64,000 nt of DNA from Pocillopora verrucosa (GCF_036669915.1 NC_089316.1:8176520-8240519), one strand, 5' to 3'; positions 23,425-36,485 are shown, counted from the stretch's first letter. Numbers and translations: made by a program. The notes: generated from the sequence alone by a model not told the origin.

Positions 23425-26400
23425 CTGTCACAAAATAAATGAAACAGGAATTTAAAAATCAACAGCATTCTTTAAAATGAGAAAAACTTTTCCGACTAGG
23501 AGCAAAAATAAAGGAACTTTTCATGGAATACTCTCATGAATAAAAACAAAATTTAAGCCAGAAGGACTTTGGCGCGAGAGAAATAAACAATTGGCCGGTT
23601 GGCGGTCTTAGCTTCGAAAGTTAAGTCAGAAATATCTAAGTATTGCTCGTAACCTAAGAGAAAATAGACTTTTCCATGAGTAATTATTTTACGGAGTGAA
23701 AATTAACTTTTCTTCATAATCAGTTGGTGTATAAATGCAACGGGATTTTGAATCAGAAAAACTGAAAGGCACTGAACATACTTTCTTTAAAGAAAACATC
23801 TTAAAAATTGGATATCTAATGCCTAACAGAAAAAATAATGTACTTACGAGAGAGAAATTTCTTTCCGTCGTGATCGTCAGCTCTGGGAGACTCAAAACTC
23901 ATTACGTTTCACACACTCTTTTAGATTTATTTTCTTTTTGTCCGCAGTTCCTCCTAGAAAAAAAAAGTGGCAGATAAAAGAGTTTAAGGATACATAACTG
24001 GTGATGACGAAAATTCAAACATTTCAAAGGTGCTAAAATTTTCGAAGTGTTAAAGTGATTGTTTTCATTTTCGGGTGAAGACTTCCAGAATGCCTCAACT
24101 TTTAAGAAGATCAAACTGAAACAGTAATTTAAATGTTATCAAGAATTTCGGCTCAGAAAGCGTTTTTTCCGGCCGGCTGTTTTCCTTGAAGGTTTAAGTA
24201 AGTCGACTATAAATTACGATGTTTCAAAAATTCCAGTTTGAGTTAAATCTAAGACTGTTATGTTAACAATATGTTATAATAGCATAACCCGTTAACGCAA
24301 ATTTAACTGAAATCTTTTATCCGGAAGCAAATCACAAGTGATTTAAAGAAAAAGCATTTTGAAAGATGATTCCGCCGTGGTTTGTCGGTTTTTAGAAATC
24401 ATTCTCTCCGAAAATGAAAGGTAAAAACAGAACTGATTTCCAAGTTTGATTATCGAAATGAAAATACAGACTTATTGAGGGTAACCGTACCACTAAAACG
24501 GCCTATAATTATGTGTCATGATTCAAACATAGAGTGGCCCGTAAAAAGTACACGAAAAGAAAAACACATCATTAATATCCCATCATGTGAAAATGAAGGA
24601 GCCATTAAAGTGTAAAACTTGCCCGCCGAAGAATCTCCAATCTCGCTGTGAATAGCATTTCGTTTTCTTCGCCAGGAAGTTTTTCAGCTGCCGACTTAGA
24701 AATCTTCCACACCGATTTCTTGATGGCTTAAAAACCAGCTCGTTTGTTTACTTGTAAAGTTAATTCCACTCCTAATCTAATCCTTCTGTAGTTCCGGTAC
24801 AGTAAAGAGATCAACAGAGCTTTTTCTTATGCAGAAGGCAGCTTTAATTTGTGTTTCTTTTCGCGGTTTTTCACTGATTGAAAACAAAAGGAAAGCGAAC
24901 TAAATGAGTTTGTTGGATATGCATTTTCGTTGGCAAGAACAGTGCATGGTTCGTAAAAAACGGATTGACTGGCTTTAAATAAGAGACAGAATTAAAAAAA
25001 ACTAATTTCCATCAAAACAATTTTAGGGGTTTAAATGAGAATGGATAATAAACTGTAAATCCAGCTTACTAAATTTACAAGTTGCTCCTTTTTTAAACAC
25101 GAAAATCAAGGGAAACTCTGTCTTTTTTTATGTCGGCGTTTTCAAAGTCTCTCCTTCGAAAGCATTCTACTTTGATTTATCCGGTACTTGACTCTAGATG
25201 AGCAGAAAAAGATAAAAAAGAAAAAAAAAACATTTCACTTCACTCCAATCAAAGCCGGAGGTGGATTTGCAAAGTGTAATTTTGAGCGACCACCTTCGAA
25301 GCTGGTGCATGTCCGCTCTCATAAACTCCAGTATGTTTCCAGTACATTATGCAGTGCCTGTCCGCGCAAAACAACGAGAACCTCTTGATAGAGGCTGAAG
25401 AGTTCTGGACGCAATTATTTGTTAATGAGAAAAAAGTTTTCCCTGAATGTCAAATGCTTTTAAGGGGAAACAAACGTATTTTCCGACAGGAATACAAACG
25501 CCGAAAATGAAAGAAAGGGAACGATAAATAAAACCGACGTTATTGAGTCATAAAATAATTTACTGTTAGTTCTACACATTTTCTGGATAAATCACTTAAC
25601 AACAGTTTTGAACTCAGCAGGATACGAATTTTCGCTGCGTGAAATTTTAAAGGAAACCACGCACGCAGCCAGATTTATCGATACTTTTTTTTTCGCCCTG
25701 ACATGTAATTTGCCCGCTCGTCACATGTTCGTACTGCATTCAAATGTTACCTCCGAAAGATCAAACTTCATGAAGGAATCGGTCAATTGCGTACCTTTGG
25801 GGTGTGAGGCGATTAGCAAATTAGGTCGTTTTGTGACAGTCTTTAAAATATACGAACAAACAGGATTTAAGAACTCACCTCTAAGTCTCCAAATCTAAGG
25901 TTTGCGACTTGAGTGTTCGTGTTTTGGCCTGGTGAGATATTGGGAATGCAGCCGATGTTACGCGTTTCTCGGATGGCTGTGAAATGGCGAGATTTTAAAG
26001 TGTCTACCCGTCAATTCTGCGCAGCAGAGTGTTTCACAATGATGAGAATTTCATCGCTGCCGCCATATGGGCCCGCGATACACCTGCTCCCTGTCTAAAC
26101 ATCGAACAATCGCGGGATAGAGTCAAATCACGTGACACGCGTCCAAAATTCGAAAAATGACAAATTTGATATTTACCGAGATGTTGGTTTAGATAAATAA
26201 TGATACAAGCGACGTATTGGCCTTTAATAAGCTCATCTCTCGGAGCTGATGGTGTTTACGGACAACCAGGATCCCGCTCGCGGGGGAGAAGTCTACGCGT
26301 TCTGCGTCTTTTGAAATTGATAAGTTTTCCGAGCGCTCGGCAAAAACGAGGGCGCCGGCGGTGGACGAGAAAGGGAAAAAAACCGAACAACTCGCATGAA

Positions 26401-29400
26401 ATCGTTAACAAGCTCCGAGTGGACAAATGGGAAATCAATTATTAGCTGAGAACCCAACAGATGCAAGATTTCACGAACACAAAAGCAGTAATGGTTCGTA
26501 ATAGCCATTTAATCACACACTATTTACAGGCCAGTTTATTAATTCAGTCAGTGATACAAAAGAACTGTAGCGAAAGGCCTTTTACTGCGCTGATTTTCGC
26601 GGGTTGTTTTTTTTTTCGGGGGCCTAGAATAACCGCTGCTAAACGAACCTGGCAAGAATACCCGCCGTTAGTAAAAGGAAAAAAAAAACAAAATAAATGC
26701 CCGTCGAATTTACACGCACTAAGCTGTCCGGCTGGAGAGGGAAAAAAAACCGAAAAAAATAAAATTCAGAAGTTAGCGTATATTTTATGCAAAGCTTTCA
26801 CAGCGTGGAAGTCTCGTGGCAATTGCTCATCTTCCCTGATAAGGCGCGCGCCTCGATAATTCGAAACATCTCAATAAAAGATATGAAAAAGTCTTAAAAG
26901 GGTATTTTGTTATTGTTTGACCCCACACACTAAATTTTGAGTATCCTTTTTAATGATTCATAGCTAAGAAGGAAGGAAATCGTATCTTCTAAATAGAACT
27001 AGATACGTTTCGAATGACAGAAAATTTTGTTTCAAATTTCATGTTGGTTTAACTGTTTGTTGAGGAGGTCGTAAATGAATTTCTCGGCTTCGAATAAAAG
27101 TCGGGCGGAATTTGGAGGCTTGTAAAAAATTTGAGCCGCAACATTATAACCAGTTTTTCATGGCGGAACATACTTCAAGCCATGAAAAAATTAATTACGA
27201 CGTTAGATAAGACGTGCTTTTCAGATAACATTATGGCCCCTGTTGTCCAGTTCCGTAACGGGTTTTTGTATTGAATACATGATTTTGATAACGTCAATTT
27301 TTTTTTTTTAAATCTTTCAAACGAAATGACTGGTTATGCATATTTCGTTTTATTACGGGGAAAATGATTATCACTTGGACACCTTTGTAATTCTCACCGA
27401 TCAAACTTGCGCTGTCAGTATTACGATATTTCTTAAGACTCTCTTGACCTCGAAGCCGCGGTGAAAGGCGATGGAGTAATGATTCCCGATTAGCAAAAAC
27501 CTTCAACCTCTTCGCTTGAACAATATGTATATTGAATTAAAACCCGCCATTCTGCAGCCAAAGCCTTTCATATGCTGTATCTAAATCCGGCGGAATAATA
27601 TGCGTGGCGACATAGAATAATCATGTTTTAGTTTTTATAATTACACGTCGACGTGTTCCAAAAACAGAAAAATTAAAACTCTCTGAAATGATTCTTGCAA
27701 TAATTGACATTTTGGCAGAAGTAAATCTTTATGTGAAAGGATTACACTTGAAAGCCTACTGTTTAAGATCGTCGAAAGTGCAATTGGTAAATCAAAATGT
27801 TAGAGTTATTATAAACTTTGAAATGATTAAAAAACAAAACCTCATTCACAGACCTTATACCGATCGCTTTATCTCTTAGACAGAATTTTTTAGGAGATGA
27901 GGATAGAGGGCGACATTTCGCTCTGAAAGATGAATGCAGCCTTTTGCGATGTTGATTATCATAGCATTAACAAAGTAAATAGCCAAACCATTTTCGCTGA
28001 CATGAAAAACGGTTCAGTCCGTTCAGATATTTGCGGAACAATTTCTGAAGCAAACGTAGATGAGATTTTGTACGCGCGTTTAAAAGCAAATCGACATCAA
28101 ACCGCACGCAAGTGGGTTGTTTTGAATTCTGCTTGGTTCATTGTTTAAAACATTTTAAAGGAAACTCCCATTTTGCATATAAGAGAAACTTATTTAGAGC
28201 ACCAATTAACACCTCAATATAGCTTTTTGTTAAGGACCAGGTAGCTTTTAAAAGAGTACCTCTTAAATACAACCGCATTTTAAAATTCATCGAATCAAAC
28301 AAAAACGTTGTGCGTTTTGAAGCACTCTGTCGCACGCTACAAAGTCCAATAATTTCACTTCATATCATGATACTTACACTTAACTGCATGCATGTTTATG
28401 GAGAGAAAATTTCAATTTTAAATTCAGGGCTTTATCTGCCATTACAAAAGACTTAAAAAACGGCTTAACTGTGAAAAGCAGAAGATTTTCCATTGCTGTT
28501 AATCAGAAATAGCTTTATTGCGAGCCAAGCGCGTTATGTGAAATGTAGAGTTCATCTGGTGAAATAAACCTGATCAGGCATTAGTCATTTAAACATGCAC
28601 TTCAGTTCAGATTTTGTGTCTAAGCAAACATCTCGCTCTAAGTGAATGATCATGAAATAGTCTAATGAAATCAAAGGCACTATGATTTATGCACAAAATA
28701 TAGTAAAACCATGCACTAGAAAATTTCAGGAGCCATTACGATAGATATCATTACTTAACAACTAGCTAAATTAAGGAGAGCATGCCGCTAAATATTTATT
28801 TTGGCCATTTTAAAACTGATTCGATCAAACGTACTGTTTTTCCTGAGAAGAAGACTGGCGAAATTTCTATAAATGAAGATGGAATAGATTCACTTCTATG
28901 AAGGCGGCCGCCTTTGAGTAATGAAAACTGAACTGCGTTTTTCAAAACAAAATTAAGTAGTTTTCTTCTGAAAAGAAGTTTTAGTATTTTAAGGGTTTTA
29001 TGAAATTTCGGACATTGCGTAATCTGAAACCCTCATTAGGTTTGGAAAAATACCATGCTGTATTTATTCGAATGAGCACCGCCCTCGGATAAGCGCCTCC
29101 CTTAAATAAACGCAGCATATGAAACAGAAAAATCACTAAGCGTCATGGCCCCTATGCAGCGCTTATTCGAAAGATTCTTTCACAAGCTACAATGCGTCAT
29201 ATGCAGTTGGATATCATGAGGAAATTCCCGCATAATTAATGTCCAAGGAACGAGGGCAAAATGGTGGGTAGTCTGTGGGCAAAGTTCGTTAAAACCTCAA
29301 CTTTGAGCAGTATGACAACCATACATAAGCGATGCAAGAGAGTTACGGAAAAAAAGACCAACGCCCATCTCCCTGACCTCCCGTAGGGACCCATTAGGTA

Positions 29401-31097
29401 TCAACTGACATACCGCTTCTATGTACTTGAATACAACTACTACGCAAAAAAAAGAATGAAGTAAACGTATAAAAGAAAGTATAGACATGAGAGTTTAAAA
29501 TATTTGCTACGTATACCTTGAAGTTTACCAAAAACGAAGTTTATTTCCAATTTTCATTCTTTTGTACTGATGCGGGTCCTACAAGAAGCATCAATAATAT
29601 TCACTCTCTTCACTGAAACTAAATTCTGAACTTTCCTTATTTGCATTGTATTTTCTTTGAAAACTGTTGATTAAAATGTTACACCCTTGGCTTAGTTCTC
29701 CTAACAATGTAGTATTAAGGTGTCCAAATTTCTCTCGCACTTTCAAGAGTTATTCCGAGACTTAGCCTGATTTTTTTTTTCGATTAAGCAATGGAACTTG
29801 CATCTTCGATAGTTGCTAAAAGTTAAGATTGTCGTCACATTTCAGTTTGCACGCGTTTTAAATTTACTAAGCCGGGATACGCTTGAAGACTTTCTCGTAT
29901 GTCCGTGGTTTTATTTGTCTCGTACTAAATATTGATGCGCGAATATATCTGATAAAGGTTTATCTTTATTTCAAGCCATCGGTGATAACAAAAGGCTTGT
30001 ATGGATGTTTTCATGTATCCACTTTTTACAATAGAACAATAAATCGCATTACTCGAACGTTTTTGAAACAACAGTATCACCCCCGGCGATAGTTCCGTGA
30101 TCAATGGTTCTCTTGGTGAAAGTCAATTGATAGCCTCGGCAATCTCCCGGTAGAGGAAAGAAATCTGATCTTGCTTACAAAAAAAGTAAAAAGAAAGAGG
30201 AAAGAACACGGAAATTTTCTCAACTGAAACGGGTTTCTCTCGGTAGCAGCTTGGGATATTGATCAGCTTCTACTTTCAACTGGCGCAGGGTAATTTGGCT
30301 AAATAAAAATTCACTGTAACAGAGGCAGTTTTCGCACGGTAACGCTCTGTGTATGAAAATAACACAACGGCTATTTTCATGTTGTTTGTTTAGGAATACA
30401 GGTGGGCAAATAATAAGTGTCTTCAAGTTAATCACAACGTTAATTTTAAGGAAGAAATTTGTGTTCCTCTCCTTCATTTCTACTCTCCGATTTCGTGGAA
30501 AATCTGTGCAAAGATTTTAAGGTTCTCTGTTTTTGTTACAGAAACCTTCAGTATCATGCTTTTGTCTTTCCGCGAATAACTGAGCCCGAAACAATTCAAA
30601 ACGACTTAATTTAGCATGTATGTTAAAGAGTAATGTGTATGATATTGAGTTTCATTTTCTGTCGGCAGTTCCATTCTTTATTTGAGTTGAAACAAAAAAC
30701 ATTCACAAAATACTCACCAAAGGTAACCTCTTTGAAAACCGACAAAAACGATTTTACAGCACGAAGCCATTTAAAAACTCCGATTTGAGCTCGAACACAC
30801 GTGTTCCACGCGTAATTTATCATTTCGCAACCAATCAAAGAACGCTTTGTTTGTCTGAAATGAAAAGAGACAATCTAATAGAAACAAAGGGTTTGTGTCT
30901 CTGGGGCTGACACTCACCTCCTATCACGTTCAAGTTTTCCTCTGTTGTAGCAACCCAACCTTAATTATTAATTGTTTCAAAGAAGAACGAAAATCGGTAT
31001 AGCAGAAATTCTGAATTCGTCGTCAAGGAGGCCTTCCTTTCGTTTGTTGACAATCGAGAAAAAATTAGCGACAAAAAATCCCTCGGGGTGATCTGCC
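23425..31097. other. Gene-poor AT-rich interval between gcm and paralogue A
   Basis: No spliced or intronless gene could be supported on either strand. Open frames here are short, unlike any family and without splice context. The 25.6-26.9 kb part is somewhat richer in G+C. I saw no copy of MITE families M1-M3 or foldback family F. It could hold regulatory sequence for the divergent genes on each side, but no specific site is recognisable by eye. Confidence 0.5.
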
Positions 31098-32099
31098 ATG
31101 TGCACGATTCGGTTGACATCAATTTTTTTCGTCGATTGGGAGACCACAAGCAAAGATTTCGTGAAAGGGATAAAGTTCACTTCCACGCAACGCGATATAA
31201 AACTTCACTTGTTTTACAACAAGAAAACACCGAAAAATGAGCTTCCTGGAGATTCAGAGTGGATTGTGAAACATCCTACGCTTACATCTTCCGCCGAGGC
31301 GTCTTGGACGGCGCTTTTAACGTACGTGCTGCATTTTTACACGCACACGGCGTGCAACTGTACAAACAACCACTGTAGACTTTGGCCCAAGCGTCATGTT
31401 CATACAAAGTACAGGGCTCATATTGTATGCGGAGACGAAGCCAGGTACGAAGAATTGCAAGCCATTTTGAAATTCAATAAAATTCCTGTAAAAATAATCG
31501 ACGTTGGCGAGCGTACCCTTCTCGACTTGTTTCAATATTCTTGCAACCACTGCAAAATTATTTTCAAAACTAAGAAAGAAGCTGATGCCCATGACCAGAG
31601 CAAGCACAATTTTCTGTGCACGAATTTGAGATGCGAAAAAAGCAAGCGAACGAACGGCTTCTTTGCAAGGAAGGAATTGGAAGATCATCTTGCGCGCCAG
31701 CGGAGCTGCGAATTCTGCCCAGATAAGATATTCTGCTCGACTAAAAAACTTGAAGAACACATGGGAAAAACTCATAGAAAATGCGACTGCAGCTGCGAGG
31801 AGTACTACGAAACGAGAGATGAATATCTTGAGCATTTTTACAGTAATTTGCCTCTGCCGTGTCTCGAAGAGCCGAGTTGTTCCGAGCGCTTTCCGAACAT
31901 TGAGTTTCAAGCTTTCCACCACAAGTCAGTCCACGGGGCAACCTATCCGTACTATTGTATGGCCTGCTATAAAAAGAAGTACTTGGTCTGTCTCAAAACT
32001 GCTGAAGAATTATTGAATCACGTGGAGGAAGAAAAACATAGTGATGAAGAATTTTCTTTTGCGCAAATTCCTCTCCATATTGCATTGGGAGAAAACTGA
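31098..32099 (+). CDS. Paralogue A: intronless NYN/PIN-like plus Cys/His-finger protein, 333 aa
   Basis: Single uninterrupted frame. Residues 8-45 form a beta-strand-like start with an acidic motif, IFFVDWET, then a helix and LHLFY. Residues 106-135 (RAHIVCGDEARYEEL...VKIIDV) look like a second strand-helix-strand. Together these resemble an alpha/beta nuclease-type fold (PIN/NYN), a hypothesis only. Residues 149-315 form an irregular finger array: C149-x2-C152...H165-x4-H170, C174-x4-C179...H197, C204-x2-C207...H221-x4-H226, a CDCSC cluster at 229-233, C255-x5-C261...H274/H275/H279, and C287-x2-C290...H308/H314. AATAAA lies 26 bases past the stop. The start is the first ATG of the frame and gives the N-terminal motif shared with B and C. 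I do not recognise this family. Confidence 0.85.
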   Translation: MCTIRLTSIFFVDWETTSKDFVKGIKFTSTQRDIKLHLFYNKKTPKNELPGDSEWIVKHPTLTSSAEASWTALLTYVLHFYTHTACNCTNNHCRLWPKRHVHTKYRAHIVCGDEARYEELQAILKFNKIPVKIIDVGERTLLDLFQYSCNHCKIIFKTKKEADAHDQSKHNFLCTNLRCEKSKRTNGFFARKELEDHLARQRSCEFCPDKIFCSTKKLEEHMGKTHRKCDCSCEEYYETRDEYLEHFYSNLPLPCLEEPSCSERFPNIEFQAFHHKSVHGATYPYYCMACYKKKYLVCLKTAEELLNHVEEEKHSDEEFSFAQIPLHIALGEN

Positions 32100-32124
32100 T
32101 GTCTGGAAATTCAAGGCAATGGAC

Positions 32125-32130
32125 AATAAA
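32125..32130 (+). terminator. Polyadenylation signal of paralogue A
   Basis: AATAAA 26 bases downstream of the paralogue A stop codon. Confidence 0.6.
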
Positions 32131-33711
32131 AAAGAGAACGGAATTTCCTTCGGAACGTTCTTTGTAAGAGACTATTTCTAATGTTTGACTCTGTAAAAAT
32201 CGCCGAAGAATTTTGCTTCAACTATGACTTTAGACAGGGCTACGTTCAACATAAAGTAAGCAAGGAGAAACGTATTTTTCCAACTGAGAGAAATAATAGA
32301 AACGAAACACTTTACCCAGAGTTCTTCTTCAATTCTAAGGGAATTCGAATTTTTATGTGAGATCAAGGTCAAGTTTAAGAGTTTCATTTCTTATGAACCT
32401 AGAGTGACCTATTCGATTTATTAAATTGACTCTCAAAAGTGCGCGTACTACTCCGACTCAACAAATGTTTAACGTGAAATTTTTGGGAAATTTTATTTTT
32501 TCAATAAAAACTAAACAGAGGTCAATTATTTATGACTGATTCCGGCCAAAAGTTTTCCTCGGAGTTCTTTCAAAATCTGATCATCAGATCATCAATCTGA
32601 TCAAAAATGTTGAACATTTATAATGCATTTTGCCAGAAGTAGTTGGTGATAAAGATGTGATATGAATTAATTTGGAAACGTTATAGTTCGTAGGTCACTC
32701 CAACAGAACAAACGGCATACTTGGGATAGTTTTTGATTTGCTAAACAGTCACAAGTGTACGTGCTATGCTGCGCTACAGAAGTCAAAGATCAAAAGCACT
32801 CCAAGTCAAGAAACTCTAATCTTTGTTTTCAGATTACAAATTAAGCAATCACTAGAGTAATGAGTTTACATAGGCAGAGTGCCACGGCCACGTGTTTGCC
32901 TTCCGTGATAACTTGTTTAACTTTGGAAGTTAGGTTTTCTAAGCCAGCTGGAGTAGTTCTCATGCTATTTAGGCGACCAATTTTGTTGCTAAAAGGCAAA
33001 AGAGCAATGTAGTCCTATCGTGTTTTCTTGCAACTTCGAGAACACGAGATCTTAAAGAAACTCTAACTCTCTCATCCACAGAAATGGCATGGAACGCGTT
33101 TGAATTACTTGATGTCTCCTACAGAGCAGTTCCTCTAAATTTCGAAAGTGTTCGGTTGTATTTGTAGAGGTGTGTAGGTGATTGTAAATAGCATTCATAC
33201 TCAATCCACCTGTTTAACTAAATAATTCATGTCTTCAGGCGTTTTAAGTAATTAAGGGATTTTTCAAAATTCAGTTTAAAAGTTTCAAGTTGTATAATTG
33301 CATGAGATCGGGATATTCAGAAGAAAATAAATTGAGTTACTTTTGATGTCCATATTTGTATAGCTTAAATGGTTTTGAGGTTTTCAAATATTCTTTTATT
33401 TCATGTTACTTTTTATATAAATTTTTATATTTTCTTTGTATCGTGCCGACTGCTTTTGAACAGCTGAGATAATTTCTCAATTGCAAAGATTTGATGGAGG
33501 AAAATACATTTTAGAAGTATGCAATTTTAAGAATTTCTGTGACATTTGTATTTCATTTTGATCACGATGTGCTGCAAAAATTAATGCATCACATCCACTC
33601 CTTGTTTGATCTGACGCCCAAAGTTTGGCAAAACTTTACAAAATTAATTCGTTTTTGTGTAGTTTTACTTTGTGTAACGTTCGTAGTTGATAATTAGACT
33701 TCAAAGAAAGT
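32131..33711. other. Non-coding interval after paralogue A
   Basis: AT-rich sequence with no supported gene and no recognised repeat until the foldback elements begin at 33.7 kb. Confidence 0.5.
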
Positions 33712-33952
33712 AATAAAGGGGGTAAGTTTCTAAAGAAACTGATGCTGCGTCGGTAGGAGAGTATAGCAGGTAATTTAGTGTTAACAACTGAGTTGAAAAC
33801 GTAAATTGGTCACCGTAAAGGGTAAAAAAACTGACATTTCGAGCGATAACCCCTCGTCTATCGCTCTGACGAAGGGCTAACGTTCGAAACGTCAGCTTTT
33901 TCACCCTTTCCGGTGGCCAATTTACGTCTTCAACTCAGTTGTTAACACTGAA
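33712..33952. mobile_element. Foldback element, family F, near-complete
   Basis: Long imperfect palindrome. The left arm has gtttctaaagaaact, gttaacaactgagttgaaaa, cgtaaattggtcaccg and gacatttcgagcg; the right arm is its inverse (cgttcgaaacgtcag, ccggtggccaatttacg, tcaactcagttgttaac). The centre is ctctgacgaaggg. No coding capacity. Confidence 0.85.
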
Positions 33953-33994
33953 TTAGTTCAAAGAAGCTAATTTTCAGGCCAAGAGGTTTTATCT

Positions 33995-34380
33995 ATTGTA
34001 TAGTAAATTGGCCACCATAAAGAGTTTCTAGAGTTTCGAGCGTTGGCCCTTTGTCATGAGGCCAATAGCTCTGACGAAGGGCTAACACCCGAAACTTCAG
34101 CTTTGAAACTCTTTACGATGGCCAATTTACATTATCAACTCAGTTTTTAAAACCATATCTTCTTGTATACCCCCTACTGACGCAGCGCTACAGTTTTTGG
34201 ATCAATATCAGTATCTGGACAACTGCCCACCTACCCCTCCCCTAACTCAACAACAGTCAATTAATAACAAGTTAGGGTCAATGTTGGGTTAGGGGAGGGG
34301 TGGGTGGGCAGTTGCCCAGAGACTAATATTGATCCCAGTTTCTTTAGAAACTTACCCCCTTTATTTACTGTTTCTTTATT
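33995..34380. mobile_element. Foldback element, family F, interrupted by a second element
   Basis: Arms read agtaaattggccaccataaa and tttacgatggccaatttaca. The 3' end sequence cagtttctttagaaac is split: cagttt stops at about 34198 and resumes at about 34339 after a separate 140-bp palindromic insert. Confidence 0.75.
34199..34338. mobile_element. Small palindromic element nested in family F
   Basis: Inverted ends ggatcaatatcagt and actaatattgatcc, with inner arms gcccacctacccctcccct and aggggaggggtgggtgggc. It is bordered by a repeated agttt. A related element lies at 43.57-44.0 kb. Confidence 0.7.
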
Positions 34381-35300
34381 ATATAGCCTAACATTTTAGG
34401 AGTTAGAAGCACGACTAAAGAGGAAAAGAAAAGAAACCAAAGAAAAGAAGAAAAACGTTTTGCCCAACATTTGTTTTGTGGGGAATCTTTGATGAGTTAT
34501 GGGACTTGAGAGAAATTATCATGGTTATTACAGAGTTAAATTTGTTATCGAATTAGTTGCTTCTGTCAGGTTTGTCTAATCTTGTTGTCAGCTATCTCGA
34601 ATTTGCTTCAGGCTAAATAGCCAATTAGCTCTGTCTATCCATTCTAGAGCCAAAATTTTAAATATCTCTCTTTATTGAAACGATCGACCTGAAATTTCCA
34701 CCTCAAATTTTTCTTATTTCCTACATCTGACATTGTGCAACCCAGAAGTGTTTACGAGGTTTGTCGCATAGAAACCGATGGACGCGATAAAGAAGACTGC
34801 TTATACGTCAAATCGTTGTTTTTGGTGAGCGCAGTTCACTAATCAGCATATGCGCACGCAATTTATTACGATCGCCATTTCCTTTTATTCTCACTGGCGG
34901 AGAAAGCCCTGAAAACGATAATGTCGTAATGATGATCCATGTTTAAACAAGTTTAATTAATCCCAAACTTACGAAAAACCTGAGCGATTTGAACGAACAT
35001 GATGTTTCATTCGGCAAAAAAACAAACCAATTAAAACCCAGTGCCTCTAAATGTGAACCTATTTGAAAATTTTTGCTTTGTTTTGTGTGTCTCCTTGGCG
35101 AGGAAGGTATGAGGTTTATTACATTTCTCTATTGTAACCTTGCGAAAAGAAAACAAAACGAAATGTGTTATAATTGCTTGTAAAACAAATCGGCTTTTGT
35201 CATTGACACGAGGCATCAGTACAAAACGATGGCTCAATAACAAAGACTTAGTTCTTCTGGCAAACTGTATAAACATTCGGAAAGTTGCTGATAAAAAAAA

Positions 35301-36245
35301 ATGCGCGTTAAGTTCTTTCTTCTCGATTGGGAAACCAAAGGTCAGGATTATCTCCAGGACATTACAATATCTCCTCAATCAAGGGGCTTTCTTCGTTTCT
35401 ACGTGTTCTATCGGAGTAAAGAAATACCGGCGAAGTTGCTACCGCAGTTCAGATTTCTGCATGTGCCCAGGAACACAACTATAATGCCATTTAGCGCTGT
35501 AGATTGGAGATTTCTTTCGACGAAGCTGATCGCTAAGGACCCGCACGTTCGAGTGCAAGAAAAAAGAGACATAATCCTCGTTTCATCTGAAGCCCAAAGT
35601 GTTTTTTCCTCCTTGCTAGAAATCTTAAACGAAGAAAATGCTTCCTACAAGGTCGCTGATACTAAGGAATGTTCTCTCATGGACGAATTCCTATACATTT
35701 GCGATAAATGTCGCATGGTCTTCTACAACAGAAAAGAACTAAGAAAACACGACGAGGTTTCCTGCGGGTTTTTCGATGGTTGTCTTACGCAGAAGCACAA
35801 ACGAAAAATAGGATTTTCTAACCAGGAATCCTTATTTCAAGAACGCGTTCAGGACGCGGACAGATGTGATCTGTGCACCGCAAATTGCGTTCTAACGTAC
35901 TGCCCTCATACAAGAAGGAAAGAAGACATGAAAATGATTCACAAAACAACGTACGTGGGCAAGACACATCCGTGTTGGAGTAAATACGACACGAATGATT
36001 TCAGCGCGCACTTTTTCTATGGTTACGATGTTCTGCCATGTTTGGCGGTGACCGGCTGCACGCGCACGTTCCGCACTCTTCAAGAGCAGGCACATCATCA
36101 CGTGACCGAACATGGCTGCCGTAAGCCGTATTTTTGCATCGTGTGTTATAAACTGTTGAAATTCAAATGTTTCGAAAGTGAAAATGAGTTGTTGTACCAC
36201 GGTAAACTCGAGGGACATTGTGAGCCAGAATTTTCGTTTGCTTAA
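35301..36245 (+). CDS. Paralogue B: intronless NYN/PIN-like plus degenerate finger protein, 314 aa
   Basis: Single-frame gene 3.2 kb downstream of paralogue A on the same strand. The N-terminus keeps the family motif (KFFLLDWET, then RFYVFYRSKE) and a second strand DIILVSSEAQSVFSSLL at 90-106. The finger region (134-306) aligns with A but several Cys/His are missing or shifted. The fourth unit, CDCSC in A, reads HPCWSKYDTNDF, and the third has extra residues. The last two units are kept: C247-x5-C253...H265-H267 and C279-x2-C282...H300/H306. The C-terminus PEFSFA matches EEFSFAQ in A but ends 10 residues earlier. AATAAA lies about 40 bases past the stop. The reading frame is intact, so it is more likely a divergent functional copy than a pseudogene. 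Confidence 0.8.
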   Translation: MRVKFFLLDWETKGQDYLQDITISPQSRGFLRFYVFYRSKEIPAKLLPQFRFLHVPRNTTIMPFSAVDWRFLSTKLIAKDPHVRVQEKRDIILVSSEAQSVFSSLLEILNEENASYKVADTKECSLMDEFLYICDKCRMVFYNRKELRKHDEVSCGFFDGCLTQKHKRKIGFSNQESLFQERVQDADRCDLCTANCVLTYCPHTRRKEDMKMIHKTTYVGKTHPCWSKYDTNDFSAHFFYGYDVLPCLAVTGCTRTFRTLQEQAHHHVTEHGCRKPYFCIVCYKLLKFKCFESENELLYHGKLEGHCEPEFSFA

Positions 36246-36285
36246 AAGAAAAATATCTTGATTAAATGTGAAAAAATGAAAAACC

Positions 36286-36291
36286 AATAAA
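36286..36291 (+). terminator. Polyadenylation signal of paralogue B
   Basis: AATAAA about 40 bases past the stop of paralogue B. Confidence 0.55.
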
Positions 36292-36351
36292 GGGAGCAAT
36301 TACGTTCTACAGAAACTGTGGTTACAAGATAATTTGCTTTGATCAAATAAG

Positions 36352-36485
36352 TTAAAAATGTAATTAAGCCACCGGAAAGCGTTTTTAAAGCTGACGTTTT
36401 GATTGTTTGCCCTTCGTCAGAGCTAATAAGCTCATGATGAAGGGCTAACGCCGGAAATATCAGCTTCAGAAACTCCTTACATAAT
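36352..36485. mobile_element. Foldback element, family F, short diverged copy
   Basis: Contains taattaagccaccggaaagc, agctgacgttttg, cccttcgtcagagc, then gatgaagggctaacgcc and atcagcttcag as the inverted arm. Confidence 0.65.

Noticed and set aside
31317-31922. 201-residue minus-strand frame opposite paralogue A
   Set aside because: Antisense shadow of a conserved coding gene; no family or motif of its own.
35892-36299. 135-residue minus-strand frame opposite paralogue B
   Set aside because: Antisense shadow; overlaps the conserved last finger units of B.
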